A stretch of DNA of 64,000 nt from M0108 sp044228795 (GTDB lineage: Bacteria > Pseudomonadota > Gammaproteobacteria > Chromatiales > Chromatiaceae): NCBI GenBank assembly GCA_044228795.1, contig JBGAUE010000016.1, forward strand, positions 1 to 64,000, read 5' to 3'. Below the pieces are notes generated by a model. The model made no database searches and was not told where the DNA came from. It was given only the letters and a program-made list of their open reading frames with translations. Below, piece after piece: positions 25,799 through 34,519 of the stretch. How positions within the stretch are numbered: position 1 is the first letter of the stretch; every line of letters begins with the position of its first letter. The position numbers and the translations under genes are program-made.

Positions 25799-27334
25799 TC
25801 AACCGCGTCGCCAGGCGTGAAAGCGGGCAACCCATGCCAGTAGCTTTTGCGGGGCGTGGGCCTTTTTCCAGTTGCCGGCGGCATACTTGTTGGCTTCGGC
25901 CAGGGTCGGGTAGATGTGGATGGTGCCAAGTATCTTGTTGAGTCCGATGCGGTGGCGCATTGCCAGGACGAACTCGGCCAGCAGGTCGGCGGCATGTTCG
26001 CCGACGATGGTGACGCCGAGGATGCGGTCCTTGCCCGGCACGGTCAGCACCTTAACGAAGCCGTGCGCCTCGCTGTCGGCAATCGCGCGATCGAGGTCAC
26101 TGATGCCGTACACCGTGACCTCGTGCGGGATTCCGCGTTCCTGCGCCTCGCTTTCGTTGAGTCCGACGCGCGCCACCTCGGGGTCCACGAAGGTGGCCCA
26201 GGGGATCACCGAATAGTCGGTGCGAAACTTTTTAAAGGGATCGAACAGGGCGTTGACAGCGGCATACCAGGCCTGATGCGCGGCGGTGTGGGTAAACTGG
26301 TAGGGCCCGGCGACATCGCCGGCGGCGTAGATGTTCGGGTATTTCGTTTGCAGGAACTCGTTGGTCTCGACGGTGCGATCGACGGCGATGCCCAGTTCCT
26401 CCAGGCCGTAGCCCTTGAGGTTGGCCACTCGGCCAACAGCGACCAGCACCGTGTCGAAGGGAATGCGCACATCGGTGTCGGCATGTTCGGCGATCAGGAC
26501 TTTCTCGCCGTTCTCGATCCTGAATTGTTTGGCCCGGTGATCGAGCAGCACCGCGATGCCTTCGTCGCGAAAGCGCTGGGTGACCATGGCCGAGGCTTCG
26601 GGATCTTCGCGGAGCATCAGGCGCGGCGCCATTTCAACTTGAGTCACCGCGGCGCCGAGCCGGGCGAAGGTCTGCGTCAGTTCGCAGCCGATCGGGCCGC
26701 CACCGAGCACGAGCAGTCGCCGCGGCAGTTTGCGTAGCGCCCAAACGGTGTCGGAGGTCAGATAACCGGTCTTTTCGATGCCGGGTATCGGCGGCACGAA
26801 GGGGCGGGCGCCCGTCGCGATCACGATGCCACGGCTGGTCAGGCGTTGGCGCTGGCCGTCATTGCCCGTCACCTCCACTTCCCAGGGCGAAAGCAGTTTC
26901 GCGGTGCCCTCGATTACCTCGACGCCGAGGGCGGTGTAGCGCTCGGCGGAATCGTGCGGCGCCACGGTCCGCACCACGCGCTGGACGCGCTCCATCACCT
27001 CGGCGAAATCAAAGTCGGCCGTCGCCGAGCGGATGCCGAAATCCTGTGAACGTCGCAGGTGAGACAGCAGTTTCGCCGTGCGGAGCAAGGCCTTCGACGG
27101 CACGCAGCCGGTGTTGAGGCAATCGCCGCCTAGCTTATGCTTCTCGATCAGCGTGACCTTGGCTTTCACCGCGGCCGCAATGTAGGCGGTGACTAGCCCC
27201 GCGCTGCCGCCGCCGATGACGATCAGGTTGCGCTCGAAGCGTGGCGGTTTGTTCCAGCCGGCATACACCTGATGCGCCTTGACGGCCGCGACCAATTTCC
27301 CGACGAACGGCGGAAGCAGGCGCTGACGGGTCAT
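25799..27334 (-). CDS. FAD-dependent pyridine nucleotide-disulfide oxidoreductase (mercuric reductase/lipoamide dehydrogenase-like)
   Basis: A 511-residue flavoprotein of the class I disulfide reductase family. The FAD motif is VIGGGSAGLVTAY (residues 39-51). The redox-active pair Cys72/Cys77 lies in GGDCLNTGCVPSK. The NAD motif GGGPIGCELTQTFARLG and the second FAD motif (IYAAGDVAGPYQFTH) follow, and the C-terminal dimerisation domain carries HIYPTLAE. There is no C-terminal vicinal Cys pair, so it is unlikely to reduce Hg(II) itself. The first 35 residues (KAHQVYAGWNKPPRFERN) resemble the linker after the TVP38 membrane domain in fused homologues, but the membrane domain is missing here. ATG 27334 follows AGGATCC. 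The frame is open for 81 further codons upstream, without conserved features. Confidence 0.85.
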   Translation of the reverse strand: MTRQRLLPPFVGKLVAAVKAHQVYAGWNKPPRFERNLIVIGGGSAGLVTAYIAAAVKAKVTLIEKHKLGGDCLNTGCVPSKALLRTAKLLSHLRRSQDFGIRSATADFDFAEVMERVQRVVRTVAPHDSAERYTALGVEVIEGTAKLLSPWEVEVTGNDGQRQRLTSRGIVIATGARPFVPPIPGIEKTGYLTSDTVWALRKLPRRLLVLGGGPIGCELTQTFARLGAAVTQVEMAPRLMLREDPEASAMVTQRFRDEGIAVLLDHRAKQFRIENGEKVLIAEHADTDVRIPFDTVLVAVGRVANLKGYGLEELGIAVDRTVETNEFLQTKYPNIYAAGDVAGPYQFTHTAAHQAWYAAVNALFDPFKKFRTDYSVIPWATFVDPEVARVGLNESEAQERGIPHEVTVYGISDLDRAIADSEAHGFVKVLTVPGKDRILGVTIVGEHAADLLAEFVLAMRHRIGLNKILGTIHIYPTLAEANKYAAGNWKKAHAPQKLLAWVARFHAWRRG

Positions 27335-27563
27335 GGGCGGATCCTGACGGAGGCAAAGGGCGGAATGGGCCGCGAGGAACAGGCCTTCCGTCCCGAAACG
27401 TGTGAAATCCCGTTGCGACGATTCATGTTGTTTTTCCGTTGTTTCTCGGCTTGCGCCGTGCCCTTGCGGGGCACCTTCCTTCGATGCTACATTCCTCGAC
27501 CCCTTTACCGGCAGCCGAATGCTCCGCGATTTCCCGTGCATGGTTGGCCATCCCCTCGGTCGA

Positions 27564-27698
27564 ATGAAGGTACGCACCCTGATGAAGATGGGCGTTCAAG
27601 CCATGGAACGGAAGCGCGAACTCTCCAAATGGCATGATGCCTACCACCTCAAGTGGATGGAACCTCTTGTCCCATCCGGGTATCTGGGGGCTGAATGA
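27564..27698 (+). CDS. Small basic ORF translationally coupled to the ATP-grasp gene
   Basis: A 44-codon frame starting at ATG 27564 (alternatives 27519, 27540, 27582, 27588) ends in TGA at 27696-27698, overlapping the ATG of the ATP-grasp gene by four bases. The product MKVRTLMKMGVQAMERKREL...KWHDAYHLKWMEPLVPSGYL is basic and helical, with several aromatic residues. I do not recognise it. The ATGA overlap and sensible codon choice suggest it may be real and may set translation of the next gene, but it could be a chance frame in the leader. Nothing else is seen in 27335-27563, the probable promoter region. Confidence 0.4.
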   Translation: MKVRTLMKMGVQAMERKRELSKWHDAYHLKWMEPLVPSGYLGAE

Positions 27699-29041
27699 GT
27701 GCCGCGCGCGTCTTGGTGCTCTTCAACTACGATTGGGATCAAGTTGGCTATGGCCGCTGGTCGTCGGAATTTCCCATGGATTCGGCCGGTTTCGACCTGT
27801 TCAGCTTTCCAAGCAATGTACATCTCGTCACCTTTGACTTGCAGCGTTTTGTTGATCGCCTGGCTGCTCGCGCGGTGCGCAAGGGCTGGTGCGCGGTAAC
27901 CTCGAATCATGAACAGTTTGGCGCTCTGGCTGCCGCCCTACTGGCCGAGCGGATGGGCTGGCCGGGCACGCCGGTAGCGGCGGTGCTTGCCTGTCAGCAC
28001 AAGTTGCACGCCCGGCGGGTCCTTGAACAGGTGGCGCCGGAGGCCAATACCCCGTTCGCTCCCCTCGAATCGCGGCACGGCGATCCGCCGCCGGACAATC
28101 TGCGTTATCCCCGCTTCGTCAAGCCGATCAAGGCAGCGTTTTCGGTGCTCGCCCGTGTGGTGCATGACCCTGAAGAGTTGAGGGCCCTGACCCGTTTTGG
28201 TTTCTGGGAACTCTGGGTGATCCGCCATCTGGTCGAGCCTTTCGAGCGGGTGGTCAAGGTGCGCTTGCCGGAAGCCGGGAGTGCGCACCGGATGTTGCTG
28301 GAACAGCCCGTCAATGCCTTGCAGTACAACCTGGATGGCTATGTTTTTGCGGGGGAGTTGCGGCCATTGGGGTTCGTTGAATCGGTGATGTATCCCGGGA
28401 CGCAGGCCTTCATGCGCTTCGATTACCCCTGTCGGTTAAGCGTGTTAGTGCGGGATAAGGCGCTCGACGTGGCGCGACGCTTTTTGTCTACCGTGGGTTT
28501 TACGCATGGTTTGTTCAACATGGAGTTCTTCCATGATCCGGTGATGGAAAAATTGACGGTGATCGAATTCAATCCACGCATGGCGGCGCAATTTTCCGAT
28601 CTGTATTTGCGTGTCAATGGAGTCGATCTGCATCGTCTCGGTCTGGAACTGGCCTTCGGTCGCGACCCGGCCCGACTGCCCTGGGCGGAGCCTCCGGCCG
28701 GTGCCGCGGCCAGCTTTGTCTATCGCTGTTTTGATCCGGCGGAAGTCCCCGCGATGCCGAGCGCCGCCCAACAGGCAGCCCTGGCCGAACGATTTCCGGA
28801 TGCGCTGCTGTTCCGCTTTGCCAAGTCACCGTGGCAGATTGCTCGCGATTTCAAGTGGCTGAGCAGCTATCGTTACGGCATCCTGCATCTTGGAGGCCGG
28901 GATGTACGCGAGCTGCGGGAGCGGTGCCTGGAAGCCAGTGAGCTGCTCGGTTGGCCGGCACCTTATGCGCGGCAGCCGGGGGAAACCCCTGTGCCGGCCA
29001 GCTACCCAACACCCGATGGTTCCATGGCAACTTCCCGATGA
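27695..29041 (+). CDS. ATP-grasp domain protein, unknown substrate, in the selenoneine locus
   Basis: A 448-residue protein with an ATP-grasp fold. It has an N-terminal pre-ATP-grasp region (VLVLFNYDWDQVGYG), a central lid with lysine-rich strands (RYPRFVKPIKAAFS), and the metal-binding motif VIEFNPRMAAQ (residues 289-299), where Glu and Asn hold Mg-ATP. ATP-grasp enzymes ligate a carboxylate to an amine or thiol through an acyl phosphate. The gene is followed 90 bp later by egtD on the same strand, with senABC beyond, so a substrate related to hercynine, selenoneine or an amino acid is plausible (inference). It resembles none of the ergothioneine genes (EgtA is not an ATP-grasp enzyme of this type). 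Confidence 0.8.
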   Translation: MSAARVLVLFNYDWDQVGYGRWSSEFPMDSAGFDLFSFPSNVHLVTFDLQRFVDRLAARAVRKGWCAVTSNHEQFGALAAALLAERMGWPGTPVAAVLACQHKLHARRVLEQVAPEANTPFAPLESRHGDPPPDNLRYPRFVKPIKAAFSVLARVVHDPEELRALTRFGFWELWVIRHLVEPFERVVKVRLPEAGSAHRMLLEQPVNALQYNLDGYVFAGELRPLGFVESVMYPGTQAFMRFDYPCRLSVLVRDKALDVARRFLSTVGFTHGLFNMEFFHDPVMEKLTVIEFNPRMAAQFSDLYLRVNGVDLHRLGLELAFGRDPARLPWAEPPAGAAASFVYRCFDPAEVPAMPSAAQQAALAERFPDALLFRFAKSPWQIARDFKWLSSYRYGILHLGGRDVRELRERCLEASELLGWPAPYARQPGETPVPASYPTPDGSMATSR

Positions 29042-29131
29042 ATTCTCGCGCACGGGTTGCTTTTCCGACCCTACTGCTCACGGCATATCCGTGGCAGTTG
29101 CCAAGACCAAGGCCGCTCCGGGCCTAGCCAA

Positions 29132-30082
29132 GTGAAAACGCCCAGCCTGTGGCAGTTCGCACGGGAAGATCCCGCCGCCAGCCGGGCCGCGATTTTTGCC
29201 GGTTTTTCAGCATCGCCCGCGGTCGTCGCGCCCAAGTATTTTTACGATGCCCTGGGTTCGCGTCTGTTTTCGGCGATTACCGAGTTGCCGGAGTATTACC
29301 CGACCCGCACCGAGGCGAGGATTTTTTCCCACTTCATCGGCGAGATGGCCGCGGAACTGGTGCCGGTCACGACGCTGGTTGACCTTGGGGCGGGAAATTG
29401 CGAAAAGGCGGCCAGCCTGTTTACGGCATTGCAGGTGCAACGCTACGTCGCCGTCGATATTTCGACCAGTTACCTGCAAGATTCGCTGGAGAGCCTGCAG
29501 CGCAAGCACCCGACCATGGACATGCTGGGGATCGGCGTCGATTTCTCGCGGATCCTGAAGTTGCCAGCCGAGGTGGGCAAGGGGCCGAGGACGATGTTTT
29601 ATCCCGGGTCGAGTATCGGCAATTTTACTCCGGCTGAAGCACTGGCCTTTCTGCAACAGGTTCACCAGGCCAGCGCCGGCGGCGCTTTGCTGATCGGTGT
29701 CGATCTGGTCAAGCCAACCGCTATTCTCGAACGGGCCTATGACGATCCGCTAGGCGTTACTGCGGCCTTCAATCGCAATGTGCTGCGCCATCTCAATACC
29801 CTGGTCGGAACCGATTTCGCGATCAATGACTGGCGTCATATCGCGTTTTTCAATGCGCGGGAATCGCGTATCGAAATGAATCTGGAGGCGGTAAAGGCAA
29901 CGGTCGTGCATTGGGCCGATGGTGAGCGCGCCTTTGTCGCCGGTGAGCGCATTCATACCGAAAATTCCTATAAGTGGCGTTCGGAAGATTTCGCCGACCT
30001 GCTCCAGGCCGCCGGTTTCTGTCGTGTGGCGTCATGGACGGATGAAAACGGTTGGTTCGCTGTTTTTCGAGCATTTTCATGA
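29132..30082 (+). CDS. egtD: L-histidine N-alpha-methyltransferase EgtD
   Basis: Trimethylates histidine with SAM to give hercynine, the shared precursor of ergothioneine and selenoneine. From GTG 29132 the product has 316 residues, the family length. It has the signature YFYDALGSRLFSAITELPEYYPTRTE (within residues 36-61), the SAM motif DLGAGNCEK (84-92), FYPGSSIGNF, and a C-terminal ENSYKW segment that contacts the histidine substrate. The frame is open back to TTG 29057, but homology begins at the GTG; neither start has a strong ribosome-binding site. The gene is convergent with senA, eight bases apart, without a terminator between them. Confidence 0.92.
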   Translation: MKTPSLWQFAREDPAASRAAIFAGFSASPAVVAPKYFYDALGSRLFSAITELPEYYPTRTEARIFSHFIGEMAAELVPVTTLVDLGAGNCEKAASLFTALQVQRYVAVDISTSYLQDSLESLQRKHPTMDMLGIGVDFSRILKLPAEVGKGPRTMFYPGSSIGNFTPAEALAFLQQVHQASAGGALLIGVDLVKPTAILERAYDDPLGVTAAFNRNVLRHLNTLVGTDFAINDWRHIAFFNARESRIEMNLEAVKATVVHWADGERAFVAGERIHTENSYKWRSEDFADLLQAAGFCRVASWTDENGWFAVFRAFS

Positions 30083-30090
30083 TGAGGGAT

Positions 30091-31239
30091 TTAGGTCGCG
30101 CAGCTCCGGAACCCGCTGTGAATATCGTTGCGTTCCGGCGTGAAGAAGTTGCGGTAGCGTGGATGTACCAGGCGCGGCGAGGTGGCGGGGCTGGCGCCTC
30201 GCAATACCCGACGGTCACCGAACCAGGGGGCGGAATAGTCCCGGTAGGGGTGGGCAACAAAGCCGGGATAGGGCAGAAAGGGACTGGCCGTCCACTCCCA
30301 GACCTCGCCCCAGGCAAAATCCGGCTGACTGCAGGCGGCACATTCCCACTCGGCTTCCGTTGGCAATCGCCGGCCAGCCCAGCGGCACCAGGCCTCGGCT
30401 TCGAACCACGTCAAATGGGTCGCCGGGGTGTCGCGGGGCAAGGTCCGCCAGTTGCCCGCAACCAGCCTTTGCCATTCGGAACCCTGCTTGCGCAGGTAGC
30501 GGGGCGGGGCGGTGCCCGTCGCGTCAAGGAAGGGGAGGTAGCGTTCCCAACTGACCACGCAACTGTCGATTACAAAGGCGGCCAGCTTGACGTCGTGGCG
30601 GCTCAATTCATTGTCAAACGCAAAGCCGCCGTCCGGGCAACCCAGATTCCAGGTGTTCCCGGGAATCTTCAGGCTACTCAAGGGCGGCAGGGCACCGGGT
30701 GGGCCTATGAGAGTTCCCGGCAGCGGAATGCTCAAGGCCTGGGCCATGTAGACGGCCGCTTCGCTGTGCATCTCCTCATGGAACAGCACCAGACGGAAGA
30801 AATAGAGGTCGTCGTCGGTTTCGGTGGTGCTGGCCAGCAAGACCAGGGTGTCGTCAAGCACCGCTTCAAGGTAGGCGCGAGTTGCCCCCAGGTCCGGCAG
30901 TGGCAGCGTCCAGCGGCTGGGGTGGGCGACATGGCTGGAGTTGTACCAGGTATCGGCCTCTTTCAGGCGGCCGGCCGGCCGCTGATGATCGGGGTCGGCC
31001 TGAACACCCCGGGCGCGCTGGGGGTTGCGGCTGATCCAGTAGTCCTGGAACCAGGCGATATGCCCGACTTCCCAGCAGGGTGGATTGAGTTGGGTCGAAT
31101 AGGGGACCACCAGGTCCTCTCCCAGGCTGTCAGCGTAAGCGGCCAGCAGGCTGAGGGTGCGCCGATGGCTGTCGCGCAGGGCTTGGGCAAGCAGGGTGCG
31201 GCCGCTAGTTCGGGCGGCCATGGCTTCGGCAGTCTTCAT
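30091..31239 (-). CDS. senA: Selenoneine synthase SenA (EgtB-like non-haem iron enzyme)
   Basis: An iron- and oxygen-dependent enzyme of the EgtB/OvoA family which, in selenoneine biosynthesis, joins hercynine to a selenosugar. The 382 residues contain an N-terminal DinB-like four-helix domain and a C-terminal formylglycine-generating-enzyme-like domain. The iron triad is His60 (WEVGHIAWFQDYW), His154 and His158 (FHEEMH). The C-terminal domain ends with RVLRGASPATSPRLVHPRYRNFF and GFRSCA. SenA rather than EgtB is inferred from the adjacent senB and senC; no EgtA, EgtC or EgtE gene is present. ATG 31239 is chosen, with 31221 an alternative. It is transcribed away from senB, whose start lies only 25 bp away. 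Confidence 0.85.
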   Translation of the reverse strand: MKTAEAMAARTSGRTLLAQALRDSHRRTLSLLAAYADSLGEDLVVPYSTQLNPPCWEVGHIAWFQDYWISRNPQRARGVQADPDHQRPAGRLKEADTWYNSSHVAHPSRWTLPLPDLGATRAYLEAVLDDTLVLLASTTETDDDLYFFRLVLFHEEMHSEAAVYMAQALSIPLPGTLIGPPGALPPLSSLKIPGNTWNLGCPDGGFAFDNELSRHDVKLAAFVIDSCVVSWERYLPFLDATGTAPPRYLRKQGSEWQRLVAGNWRTLPRDTPATHLTWFEAEAWCRWAGRRLPTEAEWECAACSQPDFAWGEVWEWTASPFLPYPGFVAHPYRDYSAPWFGDRRVLRGASPATSPRLVHPRYRNFFTPERNDIHSGFRSCAT

Positions 31240-31264
31240 GGTGAGGCTTCGGTACAGGCGTAAT

Positions 31265-32236
31265 ATGGGAAGTATGCCGCAGGTCGTCATTGTCAGCCCG
31301 GCCTTGCGCGATGCAAACAACGGTAACTGGCAGACCGCGCGCCGCTGGCAAGCGCATCTGGCGGGGGAGTTCCGGACGCGTATCGTCAATCACTGGCCCG
31401 ATGCAGCGGCGGCGGAGGACCGGGTGATGATCGCCCTGCATGCGCGGCGTTCGGCCGACGCCATCGCCGCCTGGCATTCGGCGCGGTCGCGGGGCGGCTT
31501 GGCCGTCGTGCTGACCGGGACCGATCTCTACCGGGACATCCAGACCGATGCCTCGGCACGGCGTTCGCTGGTGATGGCGGGGCAGCTTGTGGTCCTTCAG
31601 GAATGCGGCCCGGCATCCTTGCCTGTCGCCTGTCGCGCCAAAACACGCGTCATCTTCCAGTCGACCACCGCCCGCCAGATCCTGGCCAAGTCATCCCGCC
31701 GTCTGCGCCTGCTGATGGTCGGGCATCTGCGCGAGGAAAAGTCCCCGGAGACCTTGTTCGCCGCGGCGCGCTTGCTGGCGAATCGGCCCGATGTGGCCAT
31801 TGATCATGTCGGTGCGGGGCTTGATCCGGCGCTCGCCGCGGCGGCCAGGGCAACCATGCTGGCCGTGCCCAACTACCGCTGGCTGGGCGGCTTGGCCCAT
31901 GAGGCCGTCCGCCGGCGTATCCAGCGGGCGAGTCTGCTCGTGCATACCAGCCGTATCGAGGGGGGTGCTCATGTCATCATGGAGGCGGTGGCCAGCGGTA
32001 CGCCCGTGCTGGCTTCGGCGATTGCCGGCAATGTCGGGATGCTGGGGGCGGATTACGCAGGCTACTTTCCCTGGGGCGAGGCGCCGGCGCTGGTTGATCT
32101 GATCCTGCGCTGCCGTTCGGGTGGGCTGATGCCGACATTGGCGGCACAGTGTCGCGAAAGGGCGCCACTTTTCGACCCAGCCACCGAGCGCGCCGCGCTC
32201 CGGCGGCTGGTTCATGAACTTCTGGAAAATGCCTAG
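31265..32236 (+). CDS. senB: Selenosugar synthase SenB
   Basis: A GT4-fold glycosyltransferase-like protein of 323 residues. In known selenoneine loci SenB couples selenophosphate to a UDP-sugar to make a 1-selenosugar, the selenium donor for SenA. Visible features are the N-terminal VVIVSPALRDANNGNW with the NGNW motif typical of this subfamily, a Rossmann start LLMVGHLREEKSPETLF, and the nucleotide-sugar motif EGGAHVIMEAVASGTPVLAS (about residues 232-251) with the E-x7-E pair. ATG 31265 is preferred (AGG six bases upstream); ATG 31274 is close. It abuts senC (TAG then ATG), so it is operonic with it. Confidence 0.88.
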   Translation: MGSMPQVVIVSPALRDANNGNWQTARRWQAHLAGEFRTRIVNHWPDAAAAEDRVMIALHARRSADAIAAWHSARSRGGLAVVLTGTDLYRDIQTDASARRSLVMAGQLVVLQECGPASLPVACRAKTRVIFQSTTARQILAKSSRRLRLLMVGHLREEKSPETLFAAARLLANRPDVAIDHVGAGLDPALAAAARATMLAVPNYRWLGGLAHEAVRRRIQRASLLVHTSRIEGGAHVIMEAVASGTPVLASAIAGNVGMLGADYAGYFPWGEAPALVDLILRCRSGGLMPTLAAQCRERAPLFDPATERAALRRLVHELLENA

Positions 32237-34519
32237 ATGCAAGCCGTTACCGAGCCGGTAGTGAGGGATATTGTCCTGATTGGCGGGGGGCACAGTCACG
32301 TCGGCGTGCTCCATATGTTTGCCATGAAGCCCTTGCCGGGCGTGCGCCTGACGGTGATCTGCACGGATACCGATACCCCTTATTCGGGCATGCTGCCAGG
32401 TTACATCGCCGGTCATTACTCTTTTGACGAGGTGCATATCGACCTGCGCCGGCTGGCGGCGTTTGCCGGCGCGCGCTACTGCAAGGACGAGGTGATCGGT
32501 ATCGATCGCGCATCCCGCAAGGTGCTGTGCCGCCATCGCCCGCCGGTCCTTTACGATGCCCTGTCGATCAATATCGGTTCGACGCCACAATGGGCCCAGG
32601 TGGCTGGGGCCGCCGAACATACCCTGCCGGTCAAGCCGATCCGGCGCTTCAATGAACGCTGGCTAGCCTTGCTCGAGCGCGTTTGCCAACAGCCGGGGGG
32701 GGTGACCATTGCCCTGGTGGGGGCGGGAGCCGGCGGGGTCGAACTCACCCTGGCGATGCAGTACCGCCTGCGTCGCGAATTGCTGGCGCTCGGCCGTGAT
32801 CCGGATGCACTGCACTTTCACCTCTTTTCCGCTGAACCTCAGATCCTGAGCACCCACAATACGCGGGTCCGAGACGCCTTCGATCGCGTGCTGGCGGAGC
32901 GGGGGGTTATGGTGCATCGCAGTGCCAAGGTGACGCAGGTATCGGCCGGCCGTTTGCAAACCGACTCGGGCGAGGTGCTGGCGGCCGATGAAATCATCTG
33001 GGTGACGCAGGCCGGCGGGGCTGCCTGGCTGCGTGACACCGGCCTGGCTCTGGACGAAAAGGGCTTTGTTCGCGTGCGTGACACCTTGCAGACCGAAACG
33101 GACCCCGTCATTTTTGCGGCGGGTGATTGCGCCGCGATGATCGACCACCCTTTGGAGAAGGCGGGCGTTTTCGCTGTCCGCATGGCCAGGCCGCTGGCCG
33201 ATAATTTGCGGCGAACCCTGCTGGGCCGCTCCCTGATCTCCTACAGACCGCAGCAGCGCTGGCTGGCGCTGATCAGTACCGGCGACCGACACGCCATCGC
33301 TTCCCGCGGCGGTTTCTACGCGCGAGGTGATCTGATCTGGCGCTGGAAGGACTGGATCGACCGGCGTTTCATGCGCAAGTTTACCAGGTTGGCCATGCCA
33401 TCCAGGCCGCTCACCCGGACTGCCGAAAGGCTAACCCTTGATGCCGAGGAGCAGGACCAGGCTATCTCGGCTATCGCCATGCGCTGCGGCGGTTGCGGTG
33501 CGAAAGTCGGAGCCAAGGTGCTGTCGCGCGCCCTGGCCCAGGTGCATCCGGTTGAGCGCGAAGATGTGCTGATCGGCCTGCACGCACCGGATGATGCCGC
33601 CGTGGTCCGCGTGCCGGCGGGCATGGCGAGTGTGCAGACGGTCGATTTCTTCCGTGCCTTCATCGACGATCCCTGGATTTTCGGCCGGATTGCAGCCAAC
33701 CATGCCCTAGGTGACCTGTTTGCCATGGGGGCAATGGCGCAGACGGCGACGGCGATTGCGATCGTGCCGCCGGGGCTGGAAAGGCAAGTCGAGGACACCC
33801 TGTTCCAGATGATGTCGGGTGCCGTGTCGGTACTCAACGAAGCCGGCTGCGCCCTGGTTGGCGGCCATACCGGGGAGGGGCGGGAACTGGCACTGGGTTT
33901 CGCCATCAACGGCCTGGTGGACGAGAACCTGGCCGGAGTTATGACCAAGGGGGGACTGCGCCTGGGTGATGTACTGATTCTGACCAAGCCCATCGGCACC
34001 GGCACCCTGTTCGCCGCCGACATGCGGCGGTGCGCCAGGGGGCGTTGGATCGATGCCGCGATCGTCTCGATGGTCCACTCGAACCGGGCCGCGGCCCAGA
34101 GTCTGCGCCGGCACGAGGCCACAGCCTGCACGGACGTCACCGGCTTCGGGCTGCTTGGGCACCTGATGGAGATGACCCGGGCATCGGGCGTCGATGCGAC
34201 CCTGCGGATCGAGGCGGTGCCCCTACTCGAGGGGGCGGTCGAGACGGTGGCCGCGGGCATCTTTTCCTCCTTACAGCCGCAGAACCTACGTCTGCGCCGC
34301 GCGATTCGCGATCTGGAGAGGATGGCGCGGCATCCGCGGTTTCCCCTGCTCTTCGACCCGCAGACGGCGGGTGGATTGCTGGCGGGCGTGCCCGCCCACC
34401 GAGCGGCGGCCTGCCTGGCCGAGCTCCGGTCCCTCGGTTATGCGGCCGCCACCGTCATCGGGCGGGTCGACCCACGCAGCGAGGCCGAGTCGCCGATCGC
34501 GATCGATGTCCGTGCCTGA
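32237..34519 (+). CDS. senC: SenC: selenide, water dikinase (SelD) fused to an FAD/NAD(P) oxidoreductase domain
   Basis: Makes selenophosphate from selenide and ATP, supplying SenB. The 760 residues form two parts. Residues 1 to about 385 are an NDH-2-like pyridine nucleotide oxidoreductase: VLIGGGHSHVGVL for FAD, ALVGAGAGGVELTLA for NAD, and FAAGDCA. Residues about 405-760 are SelD, with the active-site loop CGGCGAK carrying Cys420 and Lys423 (equivalent to E. coli Cys17/Lys20), APDDAAV, TVDFF, and VGGHTGEGRELALGF for ATP. The second cysteine of the usual CGCK is Ala422 here. The fused oxidoreductase may reduce selenium species for the kinase domain (inference). It could also serve selenocysteine or selenouridine synthesis, but the senAB context favours SenC. 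Confidence 0.9.
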   Translation: MQAVTEPVVRDIVLIGGGHSHVGVLHMFAMKPLPGVRLTVICTDTDTPYSGMLPGYIAGHYSFDEVHIDLRRLAAFAGARYCKDEVIGIDRASRKVLCRHRPPVLYDALSINIGSTPQWAQVAGAAEHTLPVKPIRRFNERWLALLERVCQQPGGVTIALVGAGAGGVELTLAMQYRLRRELLALGRDPDALHFHLFSAEPQILSTHNTRVRDAFDRVLAERGVMVHRSAKVTQVSAGRLQTDSGEVLAADEIIWVTQAGGAAWLRDTGLALDEKGFVRVRDTLQTETDPVIFAAGDCAAMIDHPLEKAGVFAVRMARPLADNLRRTLLGRSLISYRPQQRWLALISTGDRHAIASRGGFYARGDLIWRWKDWIDRRFMRKFTRLAMPSRPLTRTAERLTLDAEEQDQAISAIAMRCGGCGAKVGAKVLSRALAQVHPVEREDVLIGLHAPDDAAVVRVPAGMASVQTVDFFRAFIDDPWIFGRIAANHALGDLFAMGAMAQTATAIAIVPPGLERQVEDTLFQMMSGAVSVLNEAGCALVGGHTGEGRELALGFAINGLVDENLAGVMTKGGLRLGDVLILTKPIGTGTLFAADMRRCARGRWIDAAIVSMVHSNRAAAQSLRRHEATACTDVTGFGLLGHLMEMTRASGVDATLRIEAVPLLEGAVETVAAGIFSSLQPQNLRLRRAIRDLERMARHPRFPLLFDPQTAGGLLAGVPAHRAAACLAELRSLGYAAATVIGRVDPRSEAESPIAIDVRA

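Noticed and set aside
25799..27334. Mercuric reductase (merA)
   Set aside because: The redox pair is present, but there is no N-terminal HMA domain, no C-terminal Cys pair and no mer gene nearby.
30091..31239. Calling senA an ordinary ergothioneine sulfoxide synthase (egtB)
   Set aside because: The family similarity allows it, but the adjacent senB and selD-type gene and the lack of egtA/egtC/egtE favour SenA. The EgtB option is kept as the main alternative.
30052..31263. Plus-strand 403-codon frame opposite senA
   Set aside because: It is antisense to SenA, whose iron-binding histidines and C-terminal motifs are intact.
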